DNA of 21,614 nucleotides, from the IMG/VR virus record IMGVR_UViG_3300042368_000874, positions 1-21,614 of that record; one strand, written 5' to 3'. The notes under the pieces are model-generated. The model did not search any database, had not been told where the DNA came from, and was given only the letters and a program-made list of their open reading frames with translations. Source of the DNA: a virus. Of the stretch, positions 13,484-20,355 are shown in pieces; the stretch's first letter is position 1, and each line of letters opens with the position of its first letter. The position numbers and the translations under genes are program-made.

Positions 13484-13866
13484 GCCTTTGCCATCGCTTC
13501 CAAGGTGTTGTTCACCTCGCGCTCGATGATTGGGGCCATGTGTGCCGCTGTTAGTCCCTCCAGTTGGCCCGGCAACACGGCGATCAACGAGCCAAGGCAG
13601 GCTTTGATAACCGCCACATTTTTTATCGTCTGCTCTTGGACGCTGTCTTTGTGAATCCAGTTGCCAGCGTCGATCTCAAGTTGTCGCTCAATGCGCTGGC
13701 ACTCCAACTGAACCTTGCGGAGCTTGGCTCCCTCCAAGGTGCTAAGGTCGGCAAGTTCGGCGTCCGACATCCTGCGGGCGTGGCGCTCCGTAATGCCAAA
13801 CCTCTTGGCGGCATCCTTGACCTTTGCGGCCCTATCCTCGCGGACATTTTTTTGCCGTTTGCTCAT
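13480..13866 (-). CDS. Terminase small subunit candidate
   Basis: A 128-residue protein directly upstream of, and overlapping (ATGA), the terminase large subunit gene. The N-terminus is basic and helix-turn-helix-like (KVKDAAKRFGITERHARRMSD, about residues 15-35), suited to binding the packaging site. The middle is a helical segment (LRKVQLECQRIERQLEIDAG), and the C-terminal part has helices plausible for oligomerisation. Size and placement fit Nu1-type small subunits, which recognise phage DNA and recruit the large subunit. The ATG at 13866 has no Shine-Dalgarno sequence; translation may depend on the overlapping small frame upstream. Confidence 0.75.
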   Translation of the reverse strand: MSKRQKNVREDRAAKVKDAAKRFGITERHARRMSDAELADLSTLEGAKLRKVQLECQRIERQLEIDAGNWIHKDSVQEQTIKNVAVIKACLGSLIAVLPGQLEGLTAAHMAPIIEREVNNTLEAMAKA

Positions 13867-13942
13867 AAATCATGTGTAAATGACGCCCAAACCCCATTGG
13901 TTTGCGCTCCACGGAAGCCTTCTTACCGGGGGGGTGGGTCAT
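13832..13942 (-). CDS. Possible 36-residue leader peptide before terminase
   Basis: A small frame, MTHPPGKKASVERKPMGFG through KKCPRG, whose ATG overlaps the upstream stop as ATGA and has GGGGA about 9 nt upstream. It ends inside the terminase small subunit gene (35-nt overlap). It covers most of an otherwise empty 72-nt gap, and the next gene lacks a ribosome-binding site, so coupling is possible. The early codons include a run of seven C. It is short and unrecognised and could be chance. Confidence 0.3.
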   Translation of the reverse strand: MTHPPGKKASVERKPMGFGRHLHMIYEQTAKKCPRG

Positions 13943-14547
13943 GAGCCCAATTCCCCATAAAACTCCACGATCTCCCGCAGCGTCTCGCGGATGTCTTCCC
14001 TGTCTTGATCGTCCCACTTCTTCCAAGCCTCCCCAAGCTCTCGACGCCATGCGCGAAACTCCCTTTGCACAGCGTAAGGAGAAGGCAGGGAAACCGTGCG
14101 CTTGTCCATGTCGATGCGGATCACCTCATGCGCCCGAATGCTGGCCTGCAATTCCCTTGGGCTCAGTCCCTCGATGCTCGCGGTAGTCAGCCACACTTGC
14201 CTGTCCTTGTCGCTGTCGCACCGCTTGCTTGCCACAAGGTAATGCTCTTGGGTGAGGTTCTCGTGCCGATGCTCTGGCGATACCTCGGCAATCAGTTGGA
14301 GGTTCTCTTTGAATTTAAGATCAAACTCCATCTGCTCCAATGTCGCAGAAACAAACCCCGCCTCGTAGTTCGTGCGGCCATAGCGCAGCCAATCCGCATT
14401 CCACACCGTCAATGATTCCTGTGCGGTCTTTAGCCATTGGCCGAAATTGGCCCACTCTTCGCCGCTCATGCCTTCGGGCAAGATCAGCGATGTCTTCGTT
14501 GCGATGATCCCTTGCGGGACTTTGTATTGTGTCAGTTGTGTTCCCAT
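13939..14547 (-). CDS. Unknown protein between replication and packaging modules
   Basis: A 202-residue protein if it starts at MGTQLTQYK (ATG 14547, 8 nt after the previous stop). A longer frame upstream overlaps the neighbour and looks like shadow. It has Trp-rich helices (EEWANFGQWLKTAQESLTVW, about 29-48, with NADWLRYGRTNYEAG) and then HENLTQEHYLVAS and IEGLSPRELQASIRAHEVI. The latter resembles the short helical segment seen in several ParB/KorB-like and related DNA-binding proteins. The C-terminus is acidic and helical (DREDIRETLREIVEFYGELG). A regulatory or DNA-binding role is possible but I do not recognise the family. Confidence 0.6.
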   Translation of the reverse strand: MGTQLTQYKVPQGIIATKTSLILPEGMSGEEWANFGQWLKTAQESLTVWNADWLRYGRTNYEAGFVSATLEQMEFDLKFKENLQLIAEVSPEHRHENLTQEHYLVASKRCDSDKDRQVWLTTASIEGLSPRELQASIRAHEVIRIDMDKRTVSLPSPYAVQREFRAWRRELGEAWKKWDDQDREDIRETLREIVEFYGELGS

Positions 14548-14555
14548 AGATTTGT

Positions 14556-15218
14556 TTAGGCCGCTGCTTCCTTCTTCTTTTTGACGTAAGCCACCCGCGC
14601 CTCGCGGTATTTCACCCTGGCCTCTTCCGTCTTCGCGTAGGTCAGATCGTAAAGCCCAAGCTCCTTTTGCCATTCCTTCTGCCAATAGCTCATCAGAGCC
14701 CGCGTGACTCCGAGTTCGGTGGCCTTACTGTGCGGATTGTGCTGGGTCAGATGCCGAGCCACGCCTGACTGAAACGCCAGCGCCCAAAAGACCACCTTGG
14801 AATCTGCCGTCTTCTCGCCAAGGAACCGCCCCAATATCGCCCCCAGCACCTTGGCCTGCATCGAGCGGGCCGCGTCATGCTCCCGCTTGCGCGCCCAAGT
14901 CAGCACTCCGAGCGCCTGCCCCTCATGCAGCCCGAACCGCTCCATCAAATCCTCGTGGTCTTGGTCGATGGCCCCGGCCATGTCTGGCACTTCGCTTGCC
15001 TCGTTCCATTCCGCCGCGTCCTTTTCCTGCCCGGTGTGGTGCGCTTCACTTGCCAGCTTGGGCATTGCTTCAACCAGCCTCCGCTCCTTTTCGGGCAATG
15101 TCTTGGCCCAGTCGGCAATAAGCTGATCCTGTCGCTTTTCTGCCGATAACTGCGGAGGACAAACCCCTGTTGGCTGCATCCCCCACCATGTTTTGTCAAT
15201 TTGCGCTCGTTTTTTCAT
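14556..15218 (-). CDS. Unknown helical protein with a possible helix-turn-helix
   Basis: A 220-residue, mostly helical and charged protein. ATG at 15218 overlaps the previous stop as ATGA, with AAGG about 12 nt upstream. An acidic centre (DMAGAIDQDHEDLMERFGLH) is followed by helices (DAARSMQAKVLGAILGRFLG). A segment HSKATELGVTRALMSYWQKE (about 171-190) has the spacing of a helix-turn-helix: a first helix ending at ELGV, then a second ALMSYW helix. The C-terminus is Lys-rich (AYVKKKKEAAA). By place it might be a regulator of late genes or a packaging accessory protein; this is inference, and the family is not recognised. Confidence 0.6.
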   Translation of the reverse strand: MKKRAQIDKTWWGMQPTGVCPPQLSAEKRQDQLIADWAKTLPEKERRLVEAMPKLASEAHHTGQEKDAAEWNEASEVPDMAGAIDQDHEDLMERFGLHEGQALGVLTWARKREHDAARSMQAKVLGAILGRFLGEKTADSKVVFWALAFQSGVARHLTQHNPHSKATELGVTRALMSYWQKEWQKELGLYDLTYAKTEEARVKYREARVAYVKKKKEAAA

Positions 15219-15433
15219 TGTTTAAAAGCCTTGGAACTCAGGTGCCATCCCGCGCAGCATTTGCATTTGTAAGGACGCAACCCGCGCGCCTTTTTCGGCG
15301 ATGGTTTGGATGCATAGCGCACTTTCTCCGTGCATTGCCGCTCAATGGCCTCCAGCCGATAGCCCGCGGTCCCGTGCGGCTGGCTCAGGAAATTATCCCG
15401 CCACCATTGCCAAATGCCGGCTGTGGCATCCAT
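15215..15433 (-). CDS. Small Cys-containing protein (72 residues)
   Basis: The start is ATG at 15433, overlapping the previous stop as TGATG, with AGGAGGG about 8 nt upstream; a TTG one codon earlier is less likely. The C-terminal part is basic and carries a compact YKCKCCAGWHLSSK motif. The KVRYASK...Y.C..C.GWHL pattern is common in small phage proteins of unknown role and may bind a metal with its Cys and His residues. The Trp-rich N-terminus (GIWQWWRDNFL) is unusual. It is possibly a nucleic-acid-binding accessory protein. Confidence 0.65.
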   Translation of the reverse strand: MDATAGIWQWWRDNFLSQPHGTAGYRLEAIERQCTEKVRYASKPSPKKARGLRPYKCKCCAGWHLSSKAFKQ

Positions 15434-15633
15434 CAAGCCGCCCTCCTGACCGTCTCAGCCAACCTCACCGTCACCCCTTCGGTGACCAGCTCGACGGCCC
15501 GCGCGTCGAACAATACAGCCGCATCAGCCGCCTCTTGGCCCACGGCCGCGATCAGCCATTCGGCCGGGTGGCCGTAGCTCAAGATGGGTCGGCCTGTTCG
15601 TAGTTCGGCCAGTTTGATTCGTCTTTTTTTCAT
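15433..15633 (-). CDS. Small unknown protein (66 residues)
   Basis: ATG at 15633; the basic N-terminus MKKRRIKLAELRTGRPILSYG is followed by Ala/Val-rich helix and strand. It is the first gene after the AT-rich, hairpin-bearing gap downstream of the helicase. No Shine-Dalgarno sequence is seen (the leader is AAAAATTCACTATCAAATCA). It is coupled by TGATG to the next gene. Without a family match it stays hypothetical. Confidence 0.55.
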   Translation of the reverse strand: MKKRRIKLAELRTGRPILSYGHPAEWLIAAVGQEAADAAVLFDARAVELVTEGVTVRLAETVRRAA

Positions 15634-15663
15634 TGATTTGATAGTGAATTTTTAGCGGCCCAA

Positions 15664-15706
15664 CAGTCTTGAGACGGACAGGACTTTCTGTCTGTCCTCA
15701 AGACTG
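15664..15706. repeat. Strong inverted repeat (18-bp stem) in the intergenic gap
   Basis: CAGTCTTGAG pairs with CTCAAGACTG (10 bp), and beyond one bulged base ACGGACAG pairs with CTGTCTGT (8 bp with one mismatch in DNA; G-U if read from the plus strand). The loop is six bases. No T-run follows on either strand, so it is not a standard terminator. It sits 30 bp upstream of the 66-residue gene. Confidence 0.8.
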
Positions 15707-15714
15707 ATTGGAGT

Positions 15715-15756
15715 GCTTCATTCATCACATTTTTACTTAGTGATGATGAATGAAGC
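15715..15756. repeat. Second inverted repeat (13-bp stem) next to the helicase stop
   Basis: GCTTCATTCATCA pairs perfectly with TGATGAATGAAGC at the outer ends, with an AT-rich loop containing five T. It begins 9 nt after the helicase stop codon and lies 8 bp from the first inverted repeat, so the 132-bp gap carries two tandem stem-loops. Possible roles are transcript end, processing site or replication origin; none is proven. Confidence 0.75.
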
Positions 15757-15765
15757 TGAAGGGGG

Positions 15766-16977
15766 TCAAAATGGGTCATTTGATCTCCCATTCTTAAGCC
15801 GAAAAACGGCCTCCTTTGTTCCATTATTGATCTTCTCAATCCCATATTCGGCCAGCAAATGGCCGTGCCGATTGATCGACTGTTTCCACACGCCAGGGCT
15901 GTGACTGTCGCCCGTGATGGCCTTGGCCCGCAGGATCAATTCCGCGCTGCCCATCGAGCCATCGGAAGCGCCTTGCAGCACTTTCTGTATGGCCTCGGCC
16001 CTCGGTGTGAACGTGTCCTTGGTCTTCCCCGGCTGCCGCAGCTTGGCCGGGTCCAGGTCGCTCCGGGGATTCATCACCGGCGCCTCCCATTGCAGCACCA
16101 GCGGCGGTATCGGGGCAAACTCCCGCAGGATCGCATCCAGCGTGTAGCAATCCTCCTCCTCGTGGTTCGTGAACGTCATGATGGCGTCAGGATCGCGCGC
16201 CATGACCCCGCTACCCGAGATTCGGTCCATCGCCTCTTTGCCGCTTTGGTTGCCCTTGGAAAAGTGCGCCGCGAAGGCAATGGCCGCATTGCACTCATCG
16301 GCGAATCGCTCAATCTCCAGCATAAGAGCCGCCATATCGCCGGCAGAGTTTTCGTCCTTGTCGCCGTAGGTCTTGTAGATCGGGTCCAGGATGATGAGGG
16401 CAAACTTCGGTGCGTCCTTGTCCTTCAGCCGCATCCGCGCCGTCGAGAGCATCGTGACGAGGTCGTAGCACTTGCCGCGTAGATTCCATGTGTGGATGGC
16501 CGAGCTGACCTCGGGCTTCAGTCCCGTGCCCTTGCACAGCCCCCGCTTCTCCGCGATCCACCGCACCCGCCGGCCGGCGGTATGTCTGCGAAGCTCCAAA
16601 TTCACATACAAGACCGCCCCCTGCTTGCACTGGAAATGCCCGAGCCACTTTCCCCCCGAGGCCACGGCCAAGGCCAGATCGACCAAGCACCACGTCTTGC
16701 CCATCTTCGAGCCGCCGCCCACCACGAGCTTGGAGCCAAGCCGCAGCACCGCGCCCTCCTCCGAGCCGTCCGGCCCGCAGATCAGCACTTCCGGCGCCTC
16801 TTCTTCATAGGCCAGAAGTTCATTGCCATTGACCCAAGGCGGCAGCGAGTCCGAGTCGGGCGCGTCATCCGCCACCTCGAGCGTGTGGACATTGGCCGGC
16901 TCGCCCGCCGCGTCCATGTGTTCGGTTTCCTTGAAGGCTTGAAAGCCCGCCGGTTGTGCTTTGTGAACATTACGCAT
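15766..16977 (-). CDS. RepA/DnaB-like replicative helicase (AAA_25 type)
   Basis: A 403-residue ATPase from ATG 16977, which has GTGGAG about 8 nt upstream and overlaps the primase-like stop; an ATG 30 nt further upstream has GGGAG too close to the start. Walker A GGGSKMGKT (87-95), Walker B FALIILDPI (192-200), a sensor-like AAHFSKG (236-242) and DRISGSGVMARDPDA (251-265) match RepA-type hexameric helicases of plasmids and phages, which unwind DNA at the fork. The C-terminal part (about 310-395) looks like a winged-helix region. The last residues, SNDPF, are the same as those of the SSB-like protein. Together with the preceding gene it would form a helicase-primase pair. Confidence 0.85.
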   Translation of the reverse strand: MRNVHKAQPAGFQAFKETEHMDAAGEPANVHTLEVADDAPDSDSLPPWVNGNELLAYEEEAPEVLICGPDGSEEGAVLRLGSKLVVGGGSKMGKTWCLVDLALAVASGGKWLGHFQCKQGAVLYVNLELRRHTAGRRVRWIAEKRGLCKGTGLKPEVSSAIHTWNLRGKCYDLVTMLSTARMRLKDKDAPKFALIILDPIYKTYGDKDENSAGDMAALMLEIERFADECNAAIAFAAHFSKGNQSGKEAMDRISGSGVMARDPDAIMTFTNHEEEDCYTLDAILREFAPIPPLVLQWEAPVMNPRSDLDPAKLRQPGKTKDTFTPRAEAIQKVLQGASDGSMGSAELILRAKAITGDSHSPGVWKQSINRHGHLLAEYGIEKINNGTKEAVFRLKNGRSNDPF

Positions 16978-17866
16978 CGAAAAACTCCACTCGTTGAATT
17001 GTCCCATTCTCCCGCTGCCCGTTCGGCATCCGCACGAACTGCGACTTCAGCCAAGTCTTCGGATCGCCGCCCAGGCGGACGGCCTCCTCCATAAATTTCC
17101 GGTCACTGGCCTCATCGGTCGCCCGATACCAGCCATGCAGCGACTTGCTGCCGCTGAAGACCACCATCCGCAGATCGCGGAACTCTGAGAGCCAGATATG
17201 CCGCGCCGCCTGCTCGTCAGGCGTGGCACCGTCATCAAACTCCACCACGATGTTCTGTCGCGGCCCGGTGTTGTCCAAAGTGTGCGCGGAAAGCTCGCCG
17301 TCACTCTTGCGCTTGCCCTCGAGGGCCGACATCGCATTCGGCACGACGAACTCCCACATCCGCAACTGCCCGGCAAAAGCCGACATCGCCGCCGTCTCGA
17401 ACTTCGCCACCCCGAGCCCCACGCAGGCAAGCACCTCGCTGCCACCCAGCAATGAGCCAAGGAACCACTCAGGCGCGGTCTTCTCCATCTCCGCAGCATC
17501 CAGCGCCGACGCCTCCCGCAACTTCTCCAGCGACCACTCCCGCCGCTTAGAAAGCCGGCGGCACTCCGCCTGCAAAGTCTTATTCGGCACCGGCCACGGC
17601 CTCACCCGGGCGGTGCCCGTGCTCGGCGTCACTTCATACGCATATTGAATGGCGGACAGGATCTCGCGGTCAGGCGTGAACCGCCCGCCATTGTCCTCGC
17701 GCACCGCATCCACCATCCGCCGGATGATGTGATAGGCGCGGGCGTGGCCGATCCCGTCATCGCGCAGCATACAGGCCCAGGCATAAATCTGCCCGTGCAA
17801 GCTGGACGCCTGCCGCTTGCGCTTGTTGGGCGAACGGCACCAGGCGAGGAATTTGCTGTCGGTCAT
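16970..17866 (-). CDS. Primase-like protein (AEP motifs in the C-terminal part)
   Basis: A 298-residue protein starting at ATG 17866, which overlaps the methyltransferase stop (ATGA) and has a strong GGAGGGGGAGG upstream. The C-terminal third carries an archaeo-eukaryotic primase-like signature: VVEFDD (207-212) as the acidic metal-binding motif, SGSKSLHGW (238-246) with His244, and FVRMPNGQREN (277-287). The N-terminal 200 residues are helical, with a Lys/Arg-rich start, and were not recognised. Such proteins make primers for replication and are often encoded next to a RepA helicase, as here. Whether it is catalytically complete cannot be told. Confidence 0.7.
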   Translation of the reverse strand: MTDSKFLAWCRSPNKRKRQASSLHGQIYAWACMLRDDGIGHARAYHIIRRMVDAVREDNGGRFTPDREILSAIQYAYEVTPSTGTARVRPWPVPNKTLQAECRRLSKRREWSLEKLREASALDAAEMEKTAPEWFLGSLLGGSEVLACVGLGVAKFETAAMSAFAGQLRMWEFVVPNAMSALEGKRKSDGELSAHTLDNTGPRQNIVVEFDDGATPDEQAARHIWLSEFRDLRMVVFSGSKSLHGWYRATDEASDRKFMEEAVRLGGDPKTWLKSQFVRMPNGQRENGTIQRVEFFDA

Positions 17867-19242
17867 GCGACCTCCCCCTCCAGCGGCAACATCTGCCCGC
17901 GCTCCGCTTCCGCCGCCGCGATCCGCGCCTTGGCGATCTCGACGTATTCCGCCTCACGCTCTATGCCGATAAACTGAAAGCCCTCCAGCACAGCCGCCTT
18001 GCCCGTGCTGCCGCTGCCCATGAACGGGTCGAGCACCGCGCCGCCGGGCGGTGTGACGAGTCGGCAGAGGTAGCGCATGAGCGCGGCTGGCTTGACGGTG
18101 GGGCGGTTGTTTTTACGCCTGCCTTCGTATTTGTAATCTTCCCGCGTGTGCGGCCTCGCACCACCCAGACCGCCACCGTAACCACTGTCTATTTTTTCTT
18201 CCATCCAACCAAACAGCCCCTCATCCCTATCCTTCTTGCTTGCCTTGGCGCAGTAGAAGAAGCGGGCGGCGGAGCCGGTAGTCTTGTCCGTTCCGGCATC
18301 TTCCATGTCTTTCAAGCCGTGTTTATAGATTCCGCCATCTTTGGCCTGCTTGTATGACCAATGCCCGCCGCCGCTTTGCGGAAACAACCCCACCACCTCG
18401 TCGCTGCCGTCGTGGATCAGGTTTGCGGGCCAGCGGCCACTCTGAGACGGCTCAAACGTCCTACGCTCCCGCCTCGGTTCGTAGGACGTTTGAGCCGTGT
18501 TTACTCCTTGCGTGACAGCGTTTTCTGTATAGCCATCGCCCGCTGCGATCCTGCACCCATCCACATTCAGCGCCCCGGTGCCGTGCTCCAGCACGTTCTC
18601 GGCCACGGTGCCGGCCAGCGGCTTGCGGGCCATGGTGATCGGCTCCAGGGCGGGCTTTAGGGCGGTGCCCCAGCCTTGCCATTGGCGAGCAAAGACGGTG
18701 GCTGGCGCACTTTCGTCGGGGCGCGATGCTTTCCCGTAGCAATTTGCATTTTCTTTGCCGTTTAAGTGAGCAAAGCGATTCGGGCCAACAACCTCGCGCT
18801 CGGCACCAGCCGCTTTGTCTATCGCCTTGCTTACATCCAGCGACTTCGGAAACCCCGACCCGTAGACCCACGCAATCATGTCTCGAATCTCAAACCCCGC
18901 ATCCTCTATGCGAACGGCCATCCGATGCTGTGTGCGTGTTCCTGCAAACGCCAGCAAATGCCCGCCCGGCTTCAGCACCCGCAAACACTGGCGCCATATC
19001 TCCTCGCTCGGCACATCGTAGTCCCAGCGTTTGCCCATGAAGCTAATCCCGTAAGGCGGATCGGTGACGATGGAGTCCACGCTGGCATCTGCCATGCCGC
19101 GCAGGACTTTGAAGCAATCGCCGTGGTGCGTTTGCCAGCGAGGTGTATTGATGCTGGCCTCTGCCGTCGCATCTTCGTCGCGTTCGCGCTCAATCTGTTC
19201 GCGCTCCAATTCCTCGAGCAGCATTGTTTTAGTCGCGCCCAT
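17863..19242 (-). CDS. DNA methyltransferase, N6-adenine / N4-cytosine, beta class
   Basis: A 459-residue enzyme starting at ATG 19242, chosen for GGAAGGAGG 9-10 nt upstream; the frame is open further but that part is shadow of the neighbour. Motif IV DPPYG (61-65) precedes motif I DPFMGSGSTGKAA (405-417), the order of beta-class enzymes, and a long target-recognition region lies between (about 100-380). It would transfer a methyl group from S-adenosylmethionine to an adenine or cytosine amino group. No restriction partner is adjacent, so it is likely an orphan used for anti-restriction or regulation. The target site cannot be read from the sequence. The N-terminus is acidic and helical. The gene contains a perfect 19-bp inverted repeat. 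Confidence 0.9.
   Translation of the reverse strand: MGATKTMLLEELEREQIERERDEDATAEASINTPRWQTHHGDCFKVLRGMADASVDSIVTDPPYGISFMGKRWDYDVPSEEIWRQCLRVLKPGGHLLAFAGTRTQHRMAVRIEDAGFEIRDMIAWVYGSGFPKSLDVSKAIDKAAGAEREVVGPNRFAHLNGKENANCYGKASRPDESAPATVFARQWQGWGTALKPALEPITMARKPLAGTVAENVLEHGTGALNVDGCRIAAGDGYTENAVTQGVNTAQTSYEPRRERRTFEPSQSGRWPANLIHDGSDEVVGLFPQSGGGHWSYKQAKDGGIYKHGLKDMEDAGTDKTTGSAARFFYCAKASKKDRDEGLFGWMEEKIDSGYGGGLGGARPHTREDYKYEGRRKNNRPTVKPAALMRYLCRLVTPPGGAVLDPFMGSGSTGKAAVLEGFQFIGIEREAEYVEIAKARIAAAEAERGQMLPLEGEVA
18447..18498. repeat. Perfect 19-bp inverted repeat inside the methyltransferase gene
   Basis: Arms ACGGCTCAAACGTCCTACG (18447-18465) and its exact reverse complement (18480-18498) flank a 14-bp spacer. 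It encodes part of the target-recognition region (AQTSYEPRRERRTFEPSQ), so both arms are translated. A stem this long inside a coding region is very unlikely by chance. Confidence 0.9.
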
Positions 19243-19435
19243 TATCGCCGCCCTCCTTCCACTCCCTCGAGGCCCGGATGAACGCATAGTAAGCCGCATT
19301 GACTGACTGCTCGTCCATGTGACCGCCGCCGGCCGGCAAGGCCCAGAACAACTGCTTCGCCAGATTGCGCGCCTCGTTGCGCTCTTTGGCGAGACGCAGG
19401 ATGGCGCTGTCGATGGTGGGTTGTGCCGCAATCAC
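19229..19435 (-). CDS. Small unknown protein (68 residues)
   Basis: It starts at GTG 19435, overlapping the nuclease stop (GTGA), with GAGGAGGG upstream. It is helical: PTIDSAILRLAKERNEARNL, then MDEQSVNAAYYAFIRASREW. It ends 14 nt inside the methyltransferase gene. The strong ribosome-binding site and overlaps at both ends support a real gene; the function is unknown. Confidence 0.65.
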   Translation of the reverse strand: MIAAQPTIDSAILRLAKERNEARNLAKQLFWALPAGGGHMDEQSVNAAYYAFIRASREWKEGGDNGRD

Positions 19436-20274
19436 GCCGCCCTCCTCTCCCTGTATTGCTCCGGCCGTGGGTCATACCCCTTGCGGAAGCGCCACACCGC
19501 GCACATCTGCGTGAAGGCGTGGTAAGCCTCGACCAGCCGCGCCTTGTCGTGCTTCACCACCTCCATGCGTCCCGGCTCCGTGCTTGAGATGAAGAGATTG
19601 GCCGCCAGCACGCGGTCGAGATACTCGGCCCCGTAATGCGTGGCCGCGTAGGCCGCGAGTTGCAACGTGTGCTCGTCGTAGGCTTCGACCTTCTCGTCGG
19701 GCTTGGTCTTCTTCGTCTTGAAGTCGAGGATGCCCATGTTCGGCGCATCCACCGGCCCCCAGGTAAAAAGACTGTCCACCCTCCCGGCAAAGCCGTGGAT
19801 CGGATTGACCAGGACAATCTCCGAGTGCGTCACGCGGATGCCCTTCTCCCGCATCCAAGTGATGACCGGCTTGACGTAAGGGATGAGCTCGGCCGGCGCC
19901 TCCTCCGCGCTGCCGCGCATCAGATTCTCGATGGCCGTGTGAATCCGGCTGCCGAGATCGGCCGCCTCACCCACCTGACTCATCGCGTGCTCGATGGCCC
20001 GATCGGCAAACCGATCCAGCGGCTCCTCGCCCTGCGGTGGTGGCACGTTGAGCGCCGCCTTGGCCGCCTCGCGCATCTTCCACTTCGTCAGTTGCGGTTT
20101 GTCCAGGATACCGATAATCGTCGTGACCGACGGCAGCAGCCCCATCTTGCGCGCATCACGAATCGTCGTGGCGCGTGTTCCATCTCCGTCCTTGTTCGGC
20201 ACCGTGTGGCACGGCTTGCCGTCTAAGGAATACCAGTGACTTGAGCCCAGGCTGGGCTTCGTTAGGATAGCCAT
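19432..20274 (-). CDS. PD-(D/E)XK nuclease (RecB/Cas4-like)
   Basis: A 280-residue protein with the core nuclease motifs in order: GSRIHTAIE (108-116), Glu152 in SEIVLVNP, GRVD (164-167), ILDFKTKK (182-189; Asp184 and Lys186), and QLAAYA (205-210), the Q-xxx-Y helix typical of RecB-family exonucleases. Known relatives resect DNA ends for recombination or repair. Next to an SSB-like protein, it could serve as the exonuclease of a phage recombination system, although no annealing protein is recognised here. ATG at 20274 has no clear Shine-Dalgarno sequence and lies below a large hairpin in the 81-bp gap. Confidence 0.85.
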   Translation of the reverse strand: MAILTKPSLGSSHWYSLDGKPCHTVPNKDGDGTRATTIRDARKMGLLPSVTTIIGILDKPQLTKWKMREAAKAALNVPPPQGEEPLDRFADRAIEHAMSQVGEAADLGSRIHTAIENLMRGSAEEAPAELIPYVKPVITWMREKGIRVTHSEIVLVNPIHGFAGRVDSLFTWGPVDAPNMGILDFKTKKTKPDEKVEAYDEHTLQLAAYAATHYGAEYLDRVLAANLFISSTEPGRMEVVKHDKARLVEAYHAFTQMCAVWRFRKGYDPRPEQYRERRAA

Positions 20275-20292
20275 TGCAATCGTAAGGGTTGC

Positions 20293-20349
20293 GGGGCGGG
20301 GCGCTTGAGGATTCCCGTCGAAAGTTGTCCTCGATTGCGCTCCCGCCCC
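20293..20349. repeat. Long GC-rich stem-loop between the SSB-like and nuclease genes
   Basis: GGGGCGGG and GCGC pair with GCGC and CCCGCCCC (12 bp with one bulged base). Inside it GAGGA pairs with TCCTC. It fills most of the 81-bp gap. On the coding strand no T-run follows, so it may act as a partial terminator, mRNA stabiliser or translational control for the nuclease, whose start lacks a ribosome-binding site. Confidence 0.65.
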
Positions 20350-20355
20350 AATTCC

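Noticed and set aside
13840-13860. Run of seven A in the 36-codon frame as a second frameshift site into terminase
   Set aside because: A -1 slip from that frame leads into the third frame, not the terminase frame.
14548-14685. A 46-residue extension of the 202-residue unknown protein
   Set aside because: It lies entirely in the neighbouring gene's 3' end and reads as low-complexity Gly/Arg shadow.
15630-15845. A 71-codon minus-strand frame covering the two tandem hairpins and ending in an ATGA overlap with the 66-residue gene
   Set aside because: It begins inside the helicase gene in another frame, includes both stem-loops, and its composition is not protein-like; the overlap is probably chance.
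19243-19431. A 63-residue N-terminal extension of the methyltransferase
   Set aside because: It overlaps the 68-residue gene, is Ser/Arg/Pro-rich like a shadow frame, and the strong GGAAGGAGG before 19242 marks the real start.
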